Counted from the first letter of the stretch, positions 1 through 5,457 are shown. The stretch: DNA of 5,777 bases from Campylobacterales bacterium (GCA_027056215.1 JALULO010000272.1:1-5777), one strand, 5' to 3'. The notes: generated from the letters alone by a model not told the origin. Translations and numbers: made by a program.

Positions 1-513
1 AAGAGAATGGTGGAGATGGGTAAAGATGTTGTGATTTTGCTCGATTCTATCACCAGACTTGCCCGTGCTTACAATACCGTCACACCATCAAGCGGTAAGG
101 TACTCAGTGGTGGGGTGGATGCAAATGCCCTACACAAACCAAAACGATTTTTTGGAGCAGCAAGAAACATAGAATTTGGAGGTTCTTTGACCATACTCTC
201 TACGGCACTTATCGAAACTGGAAGTCGTATGGATGAAGTGATTTTTGAAGAGTTTAAAGGTACAGGTAACAGTGAAACTGTACTGAACAGAAATATCGCC
301 GATCGAAGAATCTACCCTGCTCTAGATATCTTAAAATCTGGAACAAGAAAAGAAGAGTTATTGCTCTCGCCTGATCTTTTACAAAAAGTCTGGGCACTCA
401 GATCGGCCATGAGTCAGATGGAAGATATCGAAGCATTGAAATTTCTATACTCTAAAATGCAAAAAACAAAAAATAACGATGAATTTTTATCTATTATGAA
501 TGAAGGTGCATAG
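1..513 (+). CDS. rho: Transcription termination factor Rho, C-terminal part (5' end outside window)
   Basis: Rho is the hexameric RNA-dependent ATPase/translocase that ends transcription at Rho-dependent sites in the cytoplasm. The frame is open from the first base, so the gene starts upstream; 170 C-terminal residues are visible out of about 420 usual for the family. Visible motifs are the Walker B strand DVVILLDS (residues 9-16 of the fragment), followed by TRLARAYN, then the Q-loop region around SGKVLSGGVDANAL, the block KRFFGAARN, the R-loop segment EEFKGTGN, and GTRKEELL, which carries the family's arginine finger. The Walker A motif and the RNA-binding OSB domain lie outside the window. 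The sequence is collinear with E. coli Rho to the end with no disruption. The TAG stop is 6 bases before murI, which suggests one operon and coupled translation. Identification is very secure. Confidence 0.98.
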   Translation, partial: KRMVEMGKDVVILLDSITRLARAYNTVTPSSGKVLSGGVDANALHKPKRFFGAARNIEFGGSLTILSTALIETGSRMDEVIFEEFKGTGNSETVLNRNIADRRIYPALDILKSGTRKEELLLSPDLLQKVWALRSAMSQMEDIEALKFLYSKMQKTKNNDEFLSIMNEGA

Positions 514-519
514 TAAATT

Positions 520-1254
520 ATGCGAGCCGGTGTTTTTGACAGTGGTGTAGGCGGATTAAGTGTTGTCAAAAGCCTCAAAGAGCATAAACTCTTTTCTGAA
601 ATCATCTACTTTGGTGACACTGCTCGTGTACCCTATGGAGTCAAAGATAAAAATACTATCATTCGATACTCACTAGAAGCTTTAGAGTTTTTTAAAAATT
701 TTGATATAGATATCATGATCGCAGCGTGTAACTCTGTTAGTGCCTATGCTATCAATGAACTCAAACAGAGTGCGCCTTTTGCAATATCTGGGGTTATAGA
801 ACCTGGTGTACTGGCACTTAAAAATAAAACAGACGATAAAGATGCTTCTATCCTGATCCTTGGTACAAAAGCAACCATCAACAGCGGGCGTTATGAAACA
901 CTTTTAAGAGAATATGGTTTTAACAACATCACTTCTCTTGCACCTTCACTGTTTGTACCGATAGTAGAAGAGGGATTATTTGAGGGAGAAGTGTTAGAAA
1001 CTGTTATGCACCACTATTTTCATAATCTCCAAGAACCAGATTTCATCATCTTAGGATGCACCCATTTTCCATTGATTGCAAAAGAAATCTCACACTATTT
1101 TCCACATGCAACTCTGATTCACTCAGGTGAAGCAGTCGTAGAGTATCTACAATCTAAGTACTCATTTGAAACAACTTTTCAACAAACTGCCATCAAGTTT
1201 TTTGCCTCAGAAAATCCAGACAAATTGAAACAAACTGCTAAAACATGGCTATAA
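520..1254 (+). CDS. murI: Glutamate racemase
   Basis: This cytoplasmic, cofactor-independent racemase converts L-glutamate to D-glutamate for peptidoglycan precursors. The 244-residue product is slightly shorter than the usual 250-270. The N-terminal signature GVFDSGVGGLSV carries Asp7; FGDTARVPYG (31-40) follows; the first catalytic Cys70 sits in AACNSVSA and the second, Cys180, in LGCTHFPL with His182. Glu150 lies in the PIVEEG segment. These positions nearly match those I recall for the Helicobacter pylori enzyme (Asp7, Cys70, Glu150, Cys181, His183), which supports a Campylobacterota origin. The first Cys motif reads CNSVSA rather than the more common CNTASA, a conservative change. The ATG at 520 is chosen because the protein aligns from its first residue. 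A weak GAAGG (502-506) lies inside the rho end with a long 13-base spacing, so translation is probably coupled to rho. No own promoter is apparent. Confidence 0.97.
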   Translation: MRAGVFDSGVGGLSVVKSLKEHKLFSEIIYFGDTARVPYGVKDKNTIIRYSLEALEFFKNFDIDIMIAACNSVSAYAINELKQSAPFAISGVIEPGVLALKNKTDDKDASILILGTKATINSGRYETLLREYGFNNITSLAPSLFVPIVEEGLFEGEVLETVMHHYFHNLQEPDFIILGCTHFPLIAKEISHYFPHATLIHSGEAVVEYLQSKYSFETTFQQTAIKFFASENPDKLKQTAKTWL

Positions 1255-1273
1255 TTTACAATACAAAAGGCAT

Positions 1274-1381
1274 CTATTTCCCCTGTGCTCTATGCAATGG
1301 ATGTTTATAATCAGTTTTTTCACAACCACCAAGTACAAACGATAATGCCAACACCGTGATAAAAAATACAAAATCTTTCAT
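1274..1381 (-). CDS. Tiny predicted lipoprotein, 35 aa, function unknown
   Basis: A complete ATG-to-TAG frame on the minus strand encodes 35 residues. The N-terminus MKDFVFFITVLALSFV is a hydrophobic signal segment ending in a lipobox L-G-G-C with Cys20, so lipidation by signal peptidase II would leave a mature peptide of only 16 residues (CEKTDYKHPLHRAQGK). A good ribosome-binding site AAGGAG (1392-1397) lies 10 bases upstream of the start. The n-region is weakly charged (one Lys, one Asp), which is a point against export. The gene fills the gap between murI, towards which it converges with 19 bases between the stop codons, and dnaX, from which it diverges. The signal segment, lipobox, strong ribosome-binding site and location together make it more than a chance frame, but I do not recognise the family. 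It might be a small envelope lipoprotein of the LptM/YifL size class, though the LptM sequence motif is not present. Confidence 0.68.
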   Translation of the reverse strand: MKDFVFFITVLALSFVLGGCEKTDYKHPLHRAQGK

Positions 1382-1436
1382 GCTTTACAATCTCCTTATA
1401 TAACATTAAAAGTAAATCGCCAACTTCAATAAAAAC

Positions 1437-1465
1437 TTTATAACTTTGTAGTACAATAAAATCAA
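1437..1465 (-). promoter_or_regulatory. Candidate sigma-70 promoter for the tiny lipoprotein gene
   Basis: On the minus strand TTGATT (1465-1460) is followed after 17 bases by TATAAA (1442-1437). This matches four of six -35 bases and five of six -10 bases at ideal spacing. Transcription would start near 1430 and leave about a 50-base leader before the start at 1381. It overlaps the candidate dnaX promoter on the other strand. AT-rich DNA gives such matches by chance, so this is tentative. Confidence 0.38.
1452..1457 (+). promoter_or_regulatory. Candidate -10 box for dnaX
   Basis: TACAAT lies 19 bases before the dnaX GTG start and matches five of six bases of the -10 consensus. No recognisable -35 box lies 16-18 bases upstream, which is normal for Campylobacterota sigma-70 promoters. 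A start near 1464 would leave a leader of only about 13 bases with the ribosome-binding site at its very beginning, so a more upstream start, for example from TATAAC at 1439-1444, is also possible. Confidence 0.35.
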
Positions 1466-1470
1466 AAAGG
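1464..1470 (+). promoter_or_regulatory. Ribosome-binding site that fixes the GTG start of dnaX
   Basis: AAAAAGG lies 6 bases upstream of GTG at 1477. It is the only plausible site in front of the conserved N-terminus, and the DnaX family signature LALKYRPSSFEKLIGQ begins four residues after this GTG. No ATG is available between them, so the gene uses a GTG start. Confidence 0.7.
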
Positions 1471-1476
1471 TTTTAC

Positions 1477-3099
1477 GTGTCCCAAGTTTTAGCACTTAAA
1501 TATCGTCCTTCGTCATTTGAAAAACTTATAGGTCAAGAGACTATCACACAAACTTTGACGATGGCACTTAACCAAAACAGGCTTTCTCATGCCTACCTAT
1601 TTTCAGGTCTTAGGGGTAGTGGGAAAACATCAACTGCACGTATCTTTGCCAAATGCCTAGTCTGTGACAATGCACCAACTTCAACACCATGTGAAGTGTG
1701 TGAAAACTGTAAAATGGCAAATGAAAGTCGCCACATAGATATCATAGAGATGGATGCAGCAAGCAGTCGAAAGATCGACGATATTCGCTCCTTGATAGAA
1801 CAAACAAAGTACAAACCAAACAGTGCTGCCTATAAGATTTTTATCATCGATGAAGTACATATGTTAACCAAAGAGGCTTTTAACGCACTCTTAAAAACAC
1901 TCGAAGAACCGCCTGAATATGTCAAGTTTATCTTAGCAACGACAGATCCGATGAAATTGCCCCCGACTATCTTATCGAGAACACAACATTTTCGTTTTAA
2001 AAAAATCAACCAAGCAGAAGTCATCAAACACCTTTCCCACATCCTTAACCTTGAAAATATCCAATATGAAAATGAAGCCCTCGGAATACTCACCAGAGCA
2101 GGAAACGGATCTCTGAGAGATACCCTGACACTACTTGACCAAGCCATCATATTTTCAAAAAATTTTGTTGATGCAAAAAGTGTCGCTTCGATGCTTGGCG
2201 TACTTGATCCAGAGTACATCAGTACCATCTATGATCATATCATGCAAGCCAACAAAGATGCCATCATCACCCATATCAAAGAACTTGAAAATTATGAATG
2301 CGAAGTAGTGATCGATGAACTCATTTCCTATCTGAAAGAGCGTTTTTTTGAGCAAGATGCTAGATTTTCCACGATGTTAAGTGACCGTTTTTTTAAGATA
2401 CTCAGTGAATCTAAAAAACTACTTTTTTTAAATGCCGACAATACGTTTGTATTGACGCTGGTACTCTTTAAAATGCTTGAAGCAACCAAGATAAAAGAGA
2501 TCGATGAGATGATCGCACAGCTAGAGACAAAAGTTTCTATGCAACAACCAAAACAAAGCCCTTCACCCAAGCCCGTTGTGCAACAAACACCACAAGAGCA
2601 AACCAACAAAGTCGAGACCAAAACACAAACACCCTCCACCGACTATAGCAAGTACTATGAAAATCTACTAGCAAAACTCTATGATAGAAACTATGAACTA
2701 GGAGAGTGTTTCAAACAGAGCATCACATTCATAGACTATAGTGACAATACACTCACACTGATGTCATGTGCAAATGATGTATGTAAAAAACATCTTAGAC
2801 TCAGTTCTGGTATCATCAAACATTTTGTCAAAGAAGTCTTTGGATTTGAAAGCACCATCGCCATGAAAGCCTGCAATAAGGAAATACCACCAGCACCAGT
2901 ACATGAAGAAAAAGAAATAGAAGCCAAAAAAGATCATGTTGAAGAAAACACACCAACAGACAGTTGCATAGCAAATCAAACCATAGGTGACAATAATACA
3001 AATGAGATAAATGGAGAAAATATTTTAGAGAACCCTTTTGTTAAAAAGGCAGGAGAGCTCTTCGAGCCCTCCAAGATTATTGTAAAATCAAAGATTTAG
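1477..3099 (+). CDS. dnaX: DNA polymerase III subunit tau (clamp loader ATPase)
   Basis: DnaX forms the motor of the clamp loader, which opens and loads the beta sliding clamp, and through its C-terminus ties the loader to the polymerase. The 540-residue product starts at GTG. Domain I-II motifs occur in order: ALKYRP near the N-terminus, Walker A GLRGSGKT (44-51), a zinc module with Cys63, Cys72, Cys75 and Cys78, the DEAA Walker B IIDE (123-126), sensor 1 LATTD (153-157), an SRx motif reading SRT (167-169) where many homologues have SRC, sensor 2 GSLRD (211-215) and GVLD (241-244). The helical collar domain III spans roughly 245-350. A Pro/Gln/Thr-rich linker (355-388) leads to a tau-specific domain (about 389-462), a charged Asn/Glu-rich tether, and the end block NPFVKKAGELFEPSK (519-533), which resembles the C-terminus of full-length DnaX in many bacteria. 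It reads without interruption. Its stop lies 3 bases from the stop of the convergent lipoprotein gene. Confidence 0.97.
   Translation: MSQVLALKYRPSSFEKLIGQETITQTLTMALNQNRLSHAYLFSGLRGSGKTSTARIFAKCLVCDNAPTSTPCEVCENCKMANESRHIDIIEMDAASSRKIDDIRSLIEQTKYKPNSAAYKIFIIDEVHMLTKEAFNALLKTLEEPPEYVKFILATTDPMKLPPTILSRTQHFRFKKINQAEVIKHLSHILNLENIQYENEALGILTRAGNGSLRDTLTLLDQAIIFSKNFVDAKSVASMLGVLDPEYISTIYDHIMQANKDAIITHIKELENYECEVVIDELISYLKERFFEQDARFSTMLSDRFFKILSESKKLLFLNADNTFVLTLVLFKMLEATKIKEIDEMIAQLETKVSMQQPKQSPSPKPVVQQTPQEQTNKVETKTQTPSTDYSKYYENLLAKLYDRNYELGECFKQSITFIDYSDNTLTLMSCANDVCKKHLRLSSGIIKHFVKEVFGFESTIAMKACNKEIPPAPVHEEKEIEAKKDHVEENTPTDSCIANQTIGDNNTNEINGENILENPFVKKAGELFEPSKIIVKSKI
2424..2430 (+). other. 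Possible -1 frameshift heptamer T TTT TTA in dnaX
   Basis: The codons CTT TTT TTA encoding Leu316-Phe317-Leu318 create the heptamer T TTT TTA in the phase required for simultaneous tRNA slippage. A -1 shift would add 13 residues and reach TAA at 2469-2471, giving a protein of 331 residues. E. coli makes the short gamma form from dnaX by a -1 shift, but at A AAA AAG much later (codon ~430). I see no clear upstream Shine-Dalgarno stimulator or strong downstream stem, so chance occurrence in an AT-rich gene is likely. Confidence 0.2.
3043..3072 (-). terminator. Terminator-like hairpin for the lipoprotein gene, inside the dnaX 3' end
   Basis: Read on the minus strand, GGAGGGCTC (3072-3064), a GAA loop and GAGCTCTCC (3060-3052) form a nine-pair stem with one G-U wobble, followed by TGCC and five T residues (3047-3043). 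It begins 30 bases after the stop codon of the lipoprotein gene at 3103. On the plus strand the wobble becomes an A-C mismatch and no T run follows, so the structure fits the minus transcript. The four-base offset before the T run weakens it as an intrinsic terminator. Confidence 0.45.
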
Positions 3100-3102
3100 T
3101 TA

Positions 3103-4125
3103 TTATTTTACACAGGTAACAAAATATTTATCTCCCTGATCTTCTGGAGCCTCAGCATAATATGCTGTATTTGCTTGTCCAAGAGAGTTTAAATGTACTG
3201 CATAAGATGTTCCTGCATTTGTACCATCTGTGTTTGTCCAAAGTACTGCAGGTTTTAAGTTTTCAGGATCGTTAAGTCCTGTAGTCCCATCTAAATAAGT
3301 AATTGTCCTTAATTCAGCCAAAGTAGGGATTCTCCAACCTGCACCAAATTTTCCACAATATGCTGCTGCTGTGATATCATTGCCTGTAGCACCTGCTAAT
3401 GGGAATCTAGCCTGATTTGCATGTCCTGGATCAGAAATTTTATCATAAGTATGAATCGGTGTCCAACTTAGACCTGTAGTAATATCTTTAATACCCTGAA
3501 GCGTATTTGTTGTATTACTCTCATTAATTGTAACAGCTATGTTTTCTGTTTCATGTTTCTTTTCAATTGTACTGCCTTGCATACAAATAACTTTACGCTG
3601 TGTTGTTGCTTCTGCACTTGAACTTTGTCCAATAATATCATCTGTAAAGAATGCAACATATTGACCAGCTGCCCATGATGCGGATGTTCCATCATTTGGC
3701 CGTAAAGTAGTTGTTAAAAGATCTTTTGGAGATGGTAAACTCTGATTATTATCAGCACAAAATTGAACAGCCTCAGCATAAGTTTTATCTACCGTTGATG
3801 CACCTACCTGTCTGTTATCAGGGTTAACAATCCACCTATTTTCGGTATTACTTACTGTTATCAAGTTAGGTGTATTGAGTGTAGTAGCTCCATATTGATA
3901 TGCACTATAGGTACTAGTTCCACCGTTACCAGCTCCTGCACCACCACCGTTACCAGCTCCTGCACCACCACCGTTACCAGCTCCTGCACCACCACCGTTA
4001 CCAGCTCCTGCACCGCCACCGTTACCAGCTCCTGCACCGCCAGAGGTAGTAGTTCCACCTCCGCCACCACAGCCAGCGAAGATCATAGCACCTGCAATTA
4101 AAGAGAGAAAGATTGTTTTTTTCAT
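3103..4125 (-). CDS. Exported lipoprotein with Gly-rich repeat spacer and two DUF1566-like modules
   Basis: The 340-residue product starts MKKTIFLSLIAGAMIFAGC, a signal peptide with a lipobox-like F-A-G-C at Cys19 (residue -3 is Phe rather than the usual Leu), so it should be lipid-anchored in the envelope, probably the outer membrane. Residues 20-69 form a Gly/Ala/Asn spacer with five AGAGN units. Two related modules follow. The first (about 98-185) has EAVQFCADNNQSLPSPKDLL and ends VICMQG; the second (about 210-340) has AAAYCGKF, GWRIPTLAELRTI, VLWTN and ends YFVTCVK. The WRIPT-ELRTI core and the terminal TCVK are typical of DUF1566/Lcl_C; each module has a Cys pair (Cys123/Cys181, Cys257/Cys338), possible disulfides. 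The Legionella collagen-like adhesin Lcl also joins a Gly-rich repeat to this domain, so adhesion or ligand binding is a reasonable inference, but the ligand is unknown. The in-frame ATG at 4167 is rejected because the signal peptide and ribosome-binding site fit 4125. Confidence 0.88.
   Translation of the reverse strand: MKKTIFLSLIAGAMIFAGCGGGGGTTTSGGAGAGNGGGAGAGNGGGAGAGNGGGAGAGNGGGAGAGNGGTSTYSAYQYGATTLNTPNLITVSNTENRWIVNPDNRQVGASTVDKTYAEAVQFCADNNQSLPSPKDLLTTTLRPNDGTSASWAAGQYVAFFTDDIIGQSSSAEATTQRKVICMQGSTIEKKHETENIAVTINESNTTNTLQGIKDITTGLSWTPIHTYDKISDPGHANQARFPLAGATGNDITAAAYCGKFGAGWRIPTLAELRTITYLDGTTGLNDPENLKPAVLWTNTDGTNAGTSYAVHLNSLGQANTAYYAEAPEDQGDKYFVTCVK
3153..3172 (+). terminator. Weak hairpin downstream of dnaX, inside the convergent gene
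   Basis: CAGCAT (3153-3158), loop AAT, and ATGCTG (3162-3167) form a perfect six-pair stem followed by TATTTG, 53 bases after the dnaX stop on the plus strand. There is no true T run, and the same bases encode the end of the lipoprotein, so this is only a possible place where dnaX transcription slows or ends. Confidence 0.2.
3925..4042 (-). repeat. 24-bp tandem repeat, five copies, coding for GGGAGAGN units
   Basis: Copies begin at 3925, 3949, 3973, 3997 and 4021; on the plus strand each opens with GTTACCAGCTCCTGCACC. The first four are full length and the fifth matches for 22 bases. Copies 1-3 are identical over the whole unit, while copies 4 and 5 have CACCGCCA in place of CACCACCA. The low divergence points to recent expansion. 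The unit is a multiple of three, so gain or loss of copies changes the spacer of the lipoprotein by eight residues without a frameshift. Confidence 0.95.
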
Positions 4126-4131
4126 GTTGTA

Positions 4132-4137
4132 TCCTTT
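4132..4137 (-). promoter_or_regulatory. Ribosome-binding site that decides the start of the repeat lipoprotein
   Basis: On the minus strand AAAGGA lies 6 bases before the ATG at 4125, which opens directly into a Lys-Lys-hydrophobic signal peptide. The in-frame ATG 14 codons upstream would place a polar segment before the signal and would make this site part of the coding sequence. Confidence 0.75.
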
Positions 4138-4152
4138 AAAATTTTTGTTACT

Positions 4153-4158
4153 TTTATA
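4153..4158 (-). promoter_or_regulatory. Candidate -10 box for the repeat lipoprotein; rest of gap 4126-4252 featureless
   Basis: TATAAA on the minus strand lies 27 bases before the ATG at 4125 and would give a leader of about 20 bases containing the ribosome-binding site. No -35 box is evident. The 127-base gap otherwise holds an all-AT 12-base palindrome (AATTTATAAATT, 4240-4251) just after the stop of the upstream lipoprotein gene and a run of eight T residues on the minus strand (4205-4198), but no convincing terminator, so read-through from the upstream lipoprotein gene is possible. Confidence 0.35.
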
Positions 4159-4252
4159 TATCGTCATTTAGAAATGATTCTTTAATACTGCTTTTGTAAA
4201 AAAAATCATCCTATAACATAACTCTTTTACCTATCAACTAATTTATAAATTA

Positions 4253-5395
4253 TTAATTTTTAACACAAGTCACAAATAGTGTCTGATCCTGATCTTCAGC
4301 ACGCATAGTTGCGATATCTCCCGTTAAATCAAGTACGTAATTTTGGGATTTATTGGCTGCAGCATTGGTAAACTCTGTTGAAGACCAAATAACACTTGTA
4401 CCAGTAGGAGCAACAGCAGTCGGTACTTTATGATCATTTGTATGCATCAATGTACGAAGTTCATTGATATTTGGTAATCTCCAATTTCCACCATCTTCGG
4501 TTAAGCCTGTACAATAATCTGCAGCTCCACGATTGTCTATAGCATAACGATTATTTCCATCAGTAGGATCTCCAACTGAAGTCCATTTTAACTGTGTTGT
4601 CTGATCAGTTGTGATATTACCTTCTGTCACAAATGTATCTACAGGTGAAGGAGCACCTTTGACACATACAACAGATCTTGTAGCATCACCATTGTTTTCT
4701 ATGGTATCTGCGCCTGCTGCAAAGTTAACAGACAAAAATTTATCACCAATTTTAGCGGCCCATGATTCAGAAAGTCCGTTAAATGCACTAAGTTCATTTT
4801 CAAGTAAACTAGCACTAGCGTGATCTCCTTTTGCATAATCTATCAAATTTAAAATCTCATCTCTACTTGCTAGTCGATAGCCTGTTGTAGTACAAAAGTT
4901 CTTAGCATCATCAAAATTTACAACATTTGCAGGTGCTTCATTTAACCATCTTAAACCTGATGGTCCAACAACATCACTACCGTCAACAATCAAATCTTTA
5001 TCTCCTGTTGGTGCAACTGTAGCCTGAGCCTGTGTTTGTACCACATCAAATGTTAAAATTTTATTTCCAGCATTTCCTGCAGTATCAGTAGCTGTAACCG
5101 TTACATTAAATTCATTACCACCATTATCATCAAAACTTGGTGCTGAAAATGTCAAGGTAGATCCTGTCAATGAAAAATGATCCGTCACAGGAATATTAAA
5201 TGTTGCAGCTTCATTTGCTGCTAATGTCGTTGTATTATTTGTATCCTCTTGCACCTGTATCGGTGTAACAGTCGTGATAACCGGTGCTGTTGTATCCTTA
5301 ACTTCTGTTTTTGTTGACGTACTGTTTCCACCACATCCACTACTGAAAATCGCTAAAGAAGCCACCATTGAAATATAAATAAAACTTTTTACCAT
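4253..5395 (-). CDS. Exported lipoprotein with Ig/HYR-like domain and two DUF1566-like modules
   Basis: The 380-residue product begins MVKSFIYISMVASLAIFSSGC, a signal peptide with Cys21 as the likely lipidated residue (S-S-G-C, not an ideal lipobox). Residues about 34-118 start with DTTAPVITTVTP and end in TATDTAGNAGNKILTFDVV, which reads as a single bacterial Ig-like/HYR beta-sandwich domain. Two DUF1566-like modules follow: about 148-247 (FDDAKNFCTTTGYRLASRDEI, then SVVCVKG) and about 265-380 (AADYCTG, NWRLPNINELRTL, VIWSSTEF, FVTCVKN). The WRLP-ELRTL and WSST blocks are the classic DUF1566/Lcl_C pattern. Cys pairs 168/244 and 295/377 sit at module borders as in the neighbouring lipoprotein, of which this is a paralogue. 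The start is supported by AAAGGA (5408-5403) 7 bases upstream. A cell-surface binding role is inferred from the architecture; the ligand is unknown. Confidence 0.88.
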   Translation of the reverse strand: MVKSFIYISMVASLAIFSSGCGGNSTSTKTEVKDTTAPVITTVTPIQVQEDTNNTTTLAANEAATFNIPVTDHFSLTGSTLTFSAPSFDDNGGNEFNVTVTATDTAGNAGNKILTFDVVQTQAQATVAPTGDKDLIVDGSDVVGPSGLRWLNEAPANVVNFDDAKNFCTTTGYRLASRDEILNLIDYAKGDHASASLLENELSAFNGLSESWAAKIGDKFLSVNFAAGADTIENNGDATRSVVCVKGAPSPVDTFVTEGNITTDQTTQLKWTSVGDPTDGNNRYAIDNRGAADYCTGLTEDGGNWRLPNINELRTLMHTNDHKVPTAVAPTGTSVIWSSTEFTNAAANKSQNYVLDLTGDIATMRAEDQDQTLFVTCVKN

Positions 5396-5422
5396 ATCTT
5401 ATTCCTTTTATGTAATTTTTGT

Positions 5423-5428
5423 ATTATA
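5423..5428 (-). promoter_or_regulatory. Candidate -10 box (TATAAT) for the Ig-like lipoprotein
   Basis: A perfect TATAAT on the minus strand lies 27 bases before the ATG at 5395, the same distance as the candidate -10 box of the neighbouring lipoprotein gene. No -35 box is present at the expected position; the surrounding sequence is AT-rich with T tracts, as in Campylobacterota promoters. Confidence 0.45.
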
Positions 5429-5440
5429 ATTACATTTTAC

Positions 5441-5457
5441 ATATTAGAGCTTAATAT
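5441..5457. repeat. Short inverted repeat upstream of the Ig-like lipoprotein promoter
   Basis: ATATTA (5441-5446) and TAATAT (5452-5457) are inverted around GAGCT, centred about 21 bases upstream of the TATAAT box, where a -35 element would lie. It could be an operator, but an arm made only of A and T in an AT-rich gap can easily arise by chance. The rest of the gap 5396-5499 holds AT-rich palindromic sequence after the prfB stop (TTTTATATAAAA, 5485-5496), which is too AT-rich to call a terminator. Confidence 0.25.

Noticed and set aside
1274..1381. Assignment of the tiny lipoprotein to the LptM/YifL family.
   Set aside because: Size and lipobox fit, but the characteristic C-G-x-K-G-P-L motif after the lipidated Cys is absent; the shared Pro-Leu is too little.
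1830..2979. Several minus-strand open frames within dnaX.
   Set aside because: They have no ribosome-binding sites, no recognisable domains and biased low-complexity composition, as expected from the complement of a real gene.
3925..4042. CRISPR array.
   Set aside because: The copies are contiguous with no spacers between them and encode a continuous protein repeat.
3861..4101. Long open frames on both strands across the repeat (Thr/Ser/Cys-rich on +, Val-Gln-Glu-Leu-rich on -).
   Set aside because: They are a by-product of a 24-bp unit, which keeps every frame free of stops. They lack ribosome-binding sites and recognisable products, while the GGGAGAGN frame has signal peptide and domains.
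4126..4167. Upstream in-frame ATG that would extend the repeat lipoprotein by 14 residues.
   Set aside because: The extension (Thr-Ile-Tyr-Lys-Ser-Asn...) is polar and would precede the signal peptide; the AAAGGA site lies inside it at correct spacing for the ATG at 4125.
4198..4205. T8 run on the minus strand after the Ig-like lipoprotein gene as a terminator.
   Set aside because: No stable GC-containing stem precedes it; the nearest palindrome (4240-4251) is all A/T and too distant.
3103..5395. Diversity-generating retroelement targets, because DUF1566 domains are often DGR variable proteins.
   Set aside because: There is no reverse transcriptase and no second, A-rich template copy of either gene's 3' end in the window. 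A template outside the window cannot be excluded.
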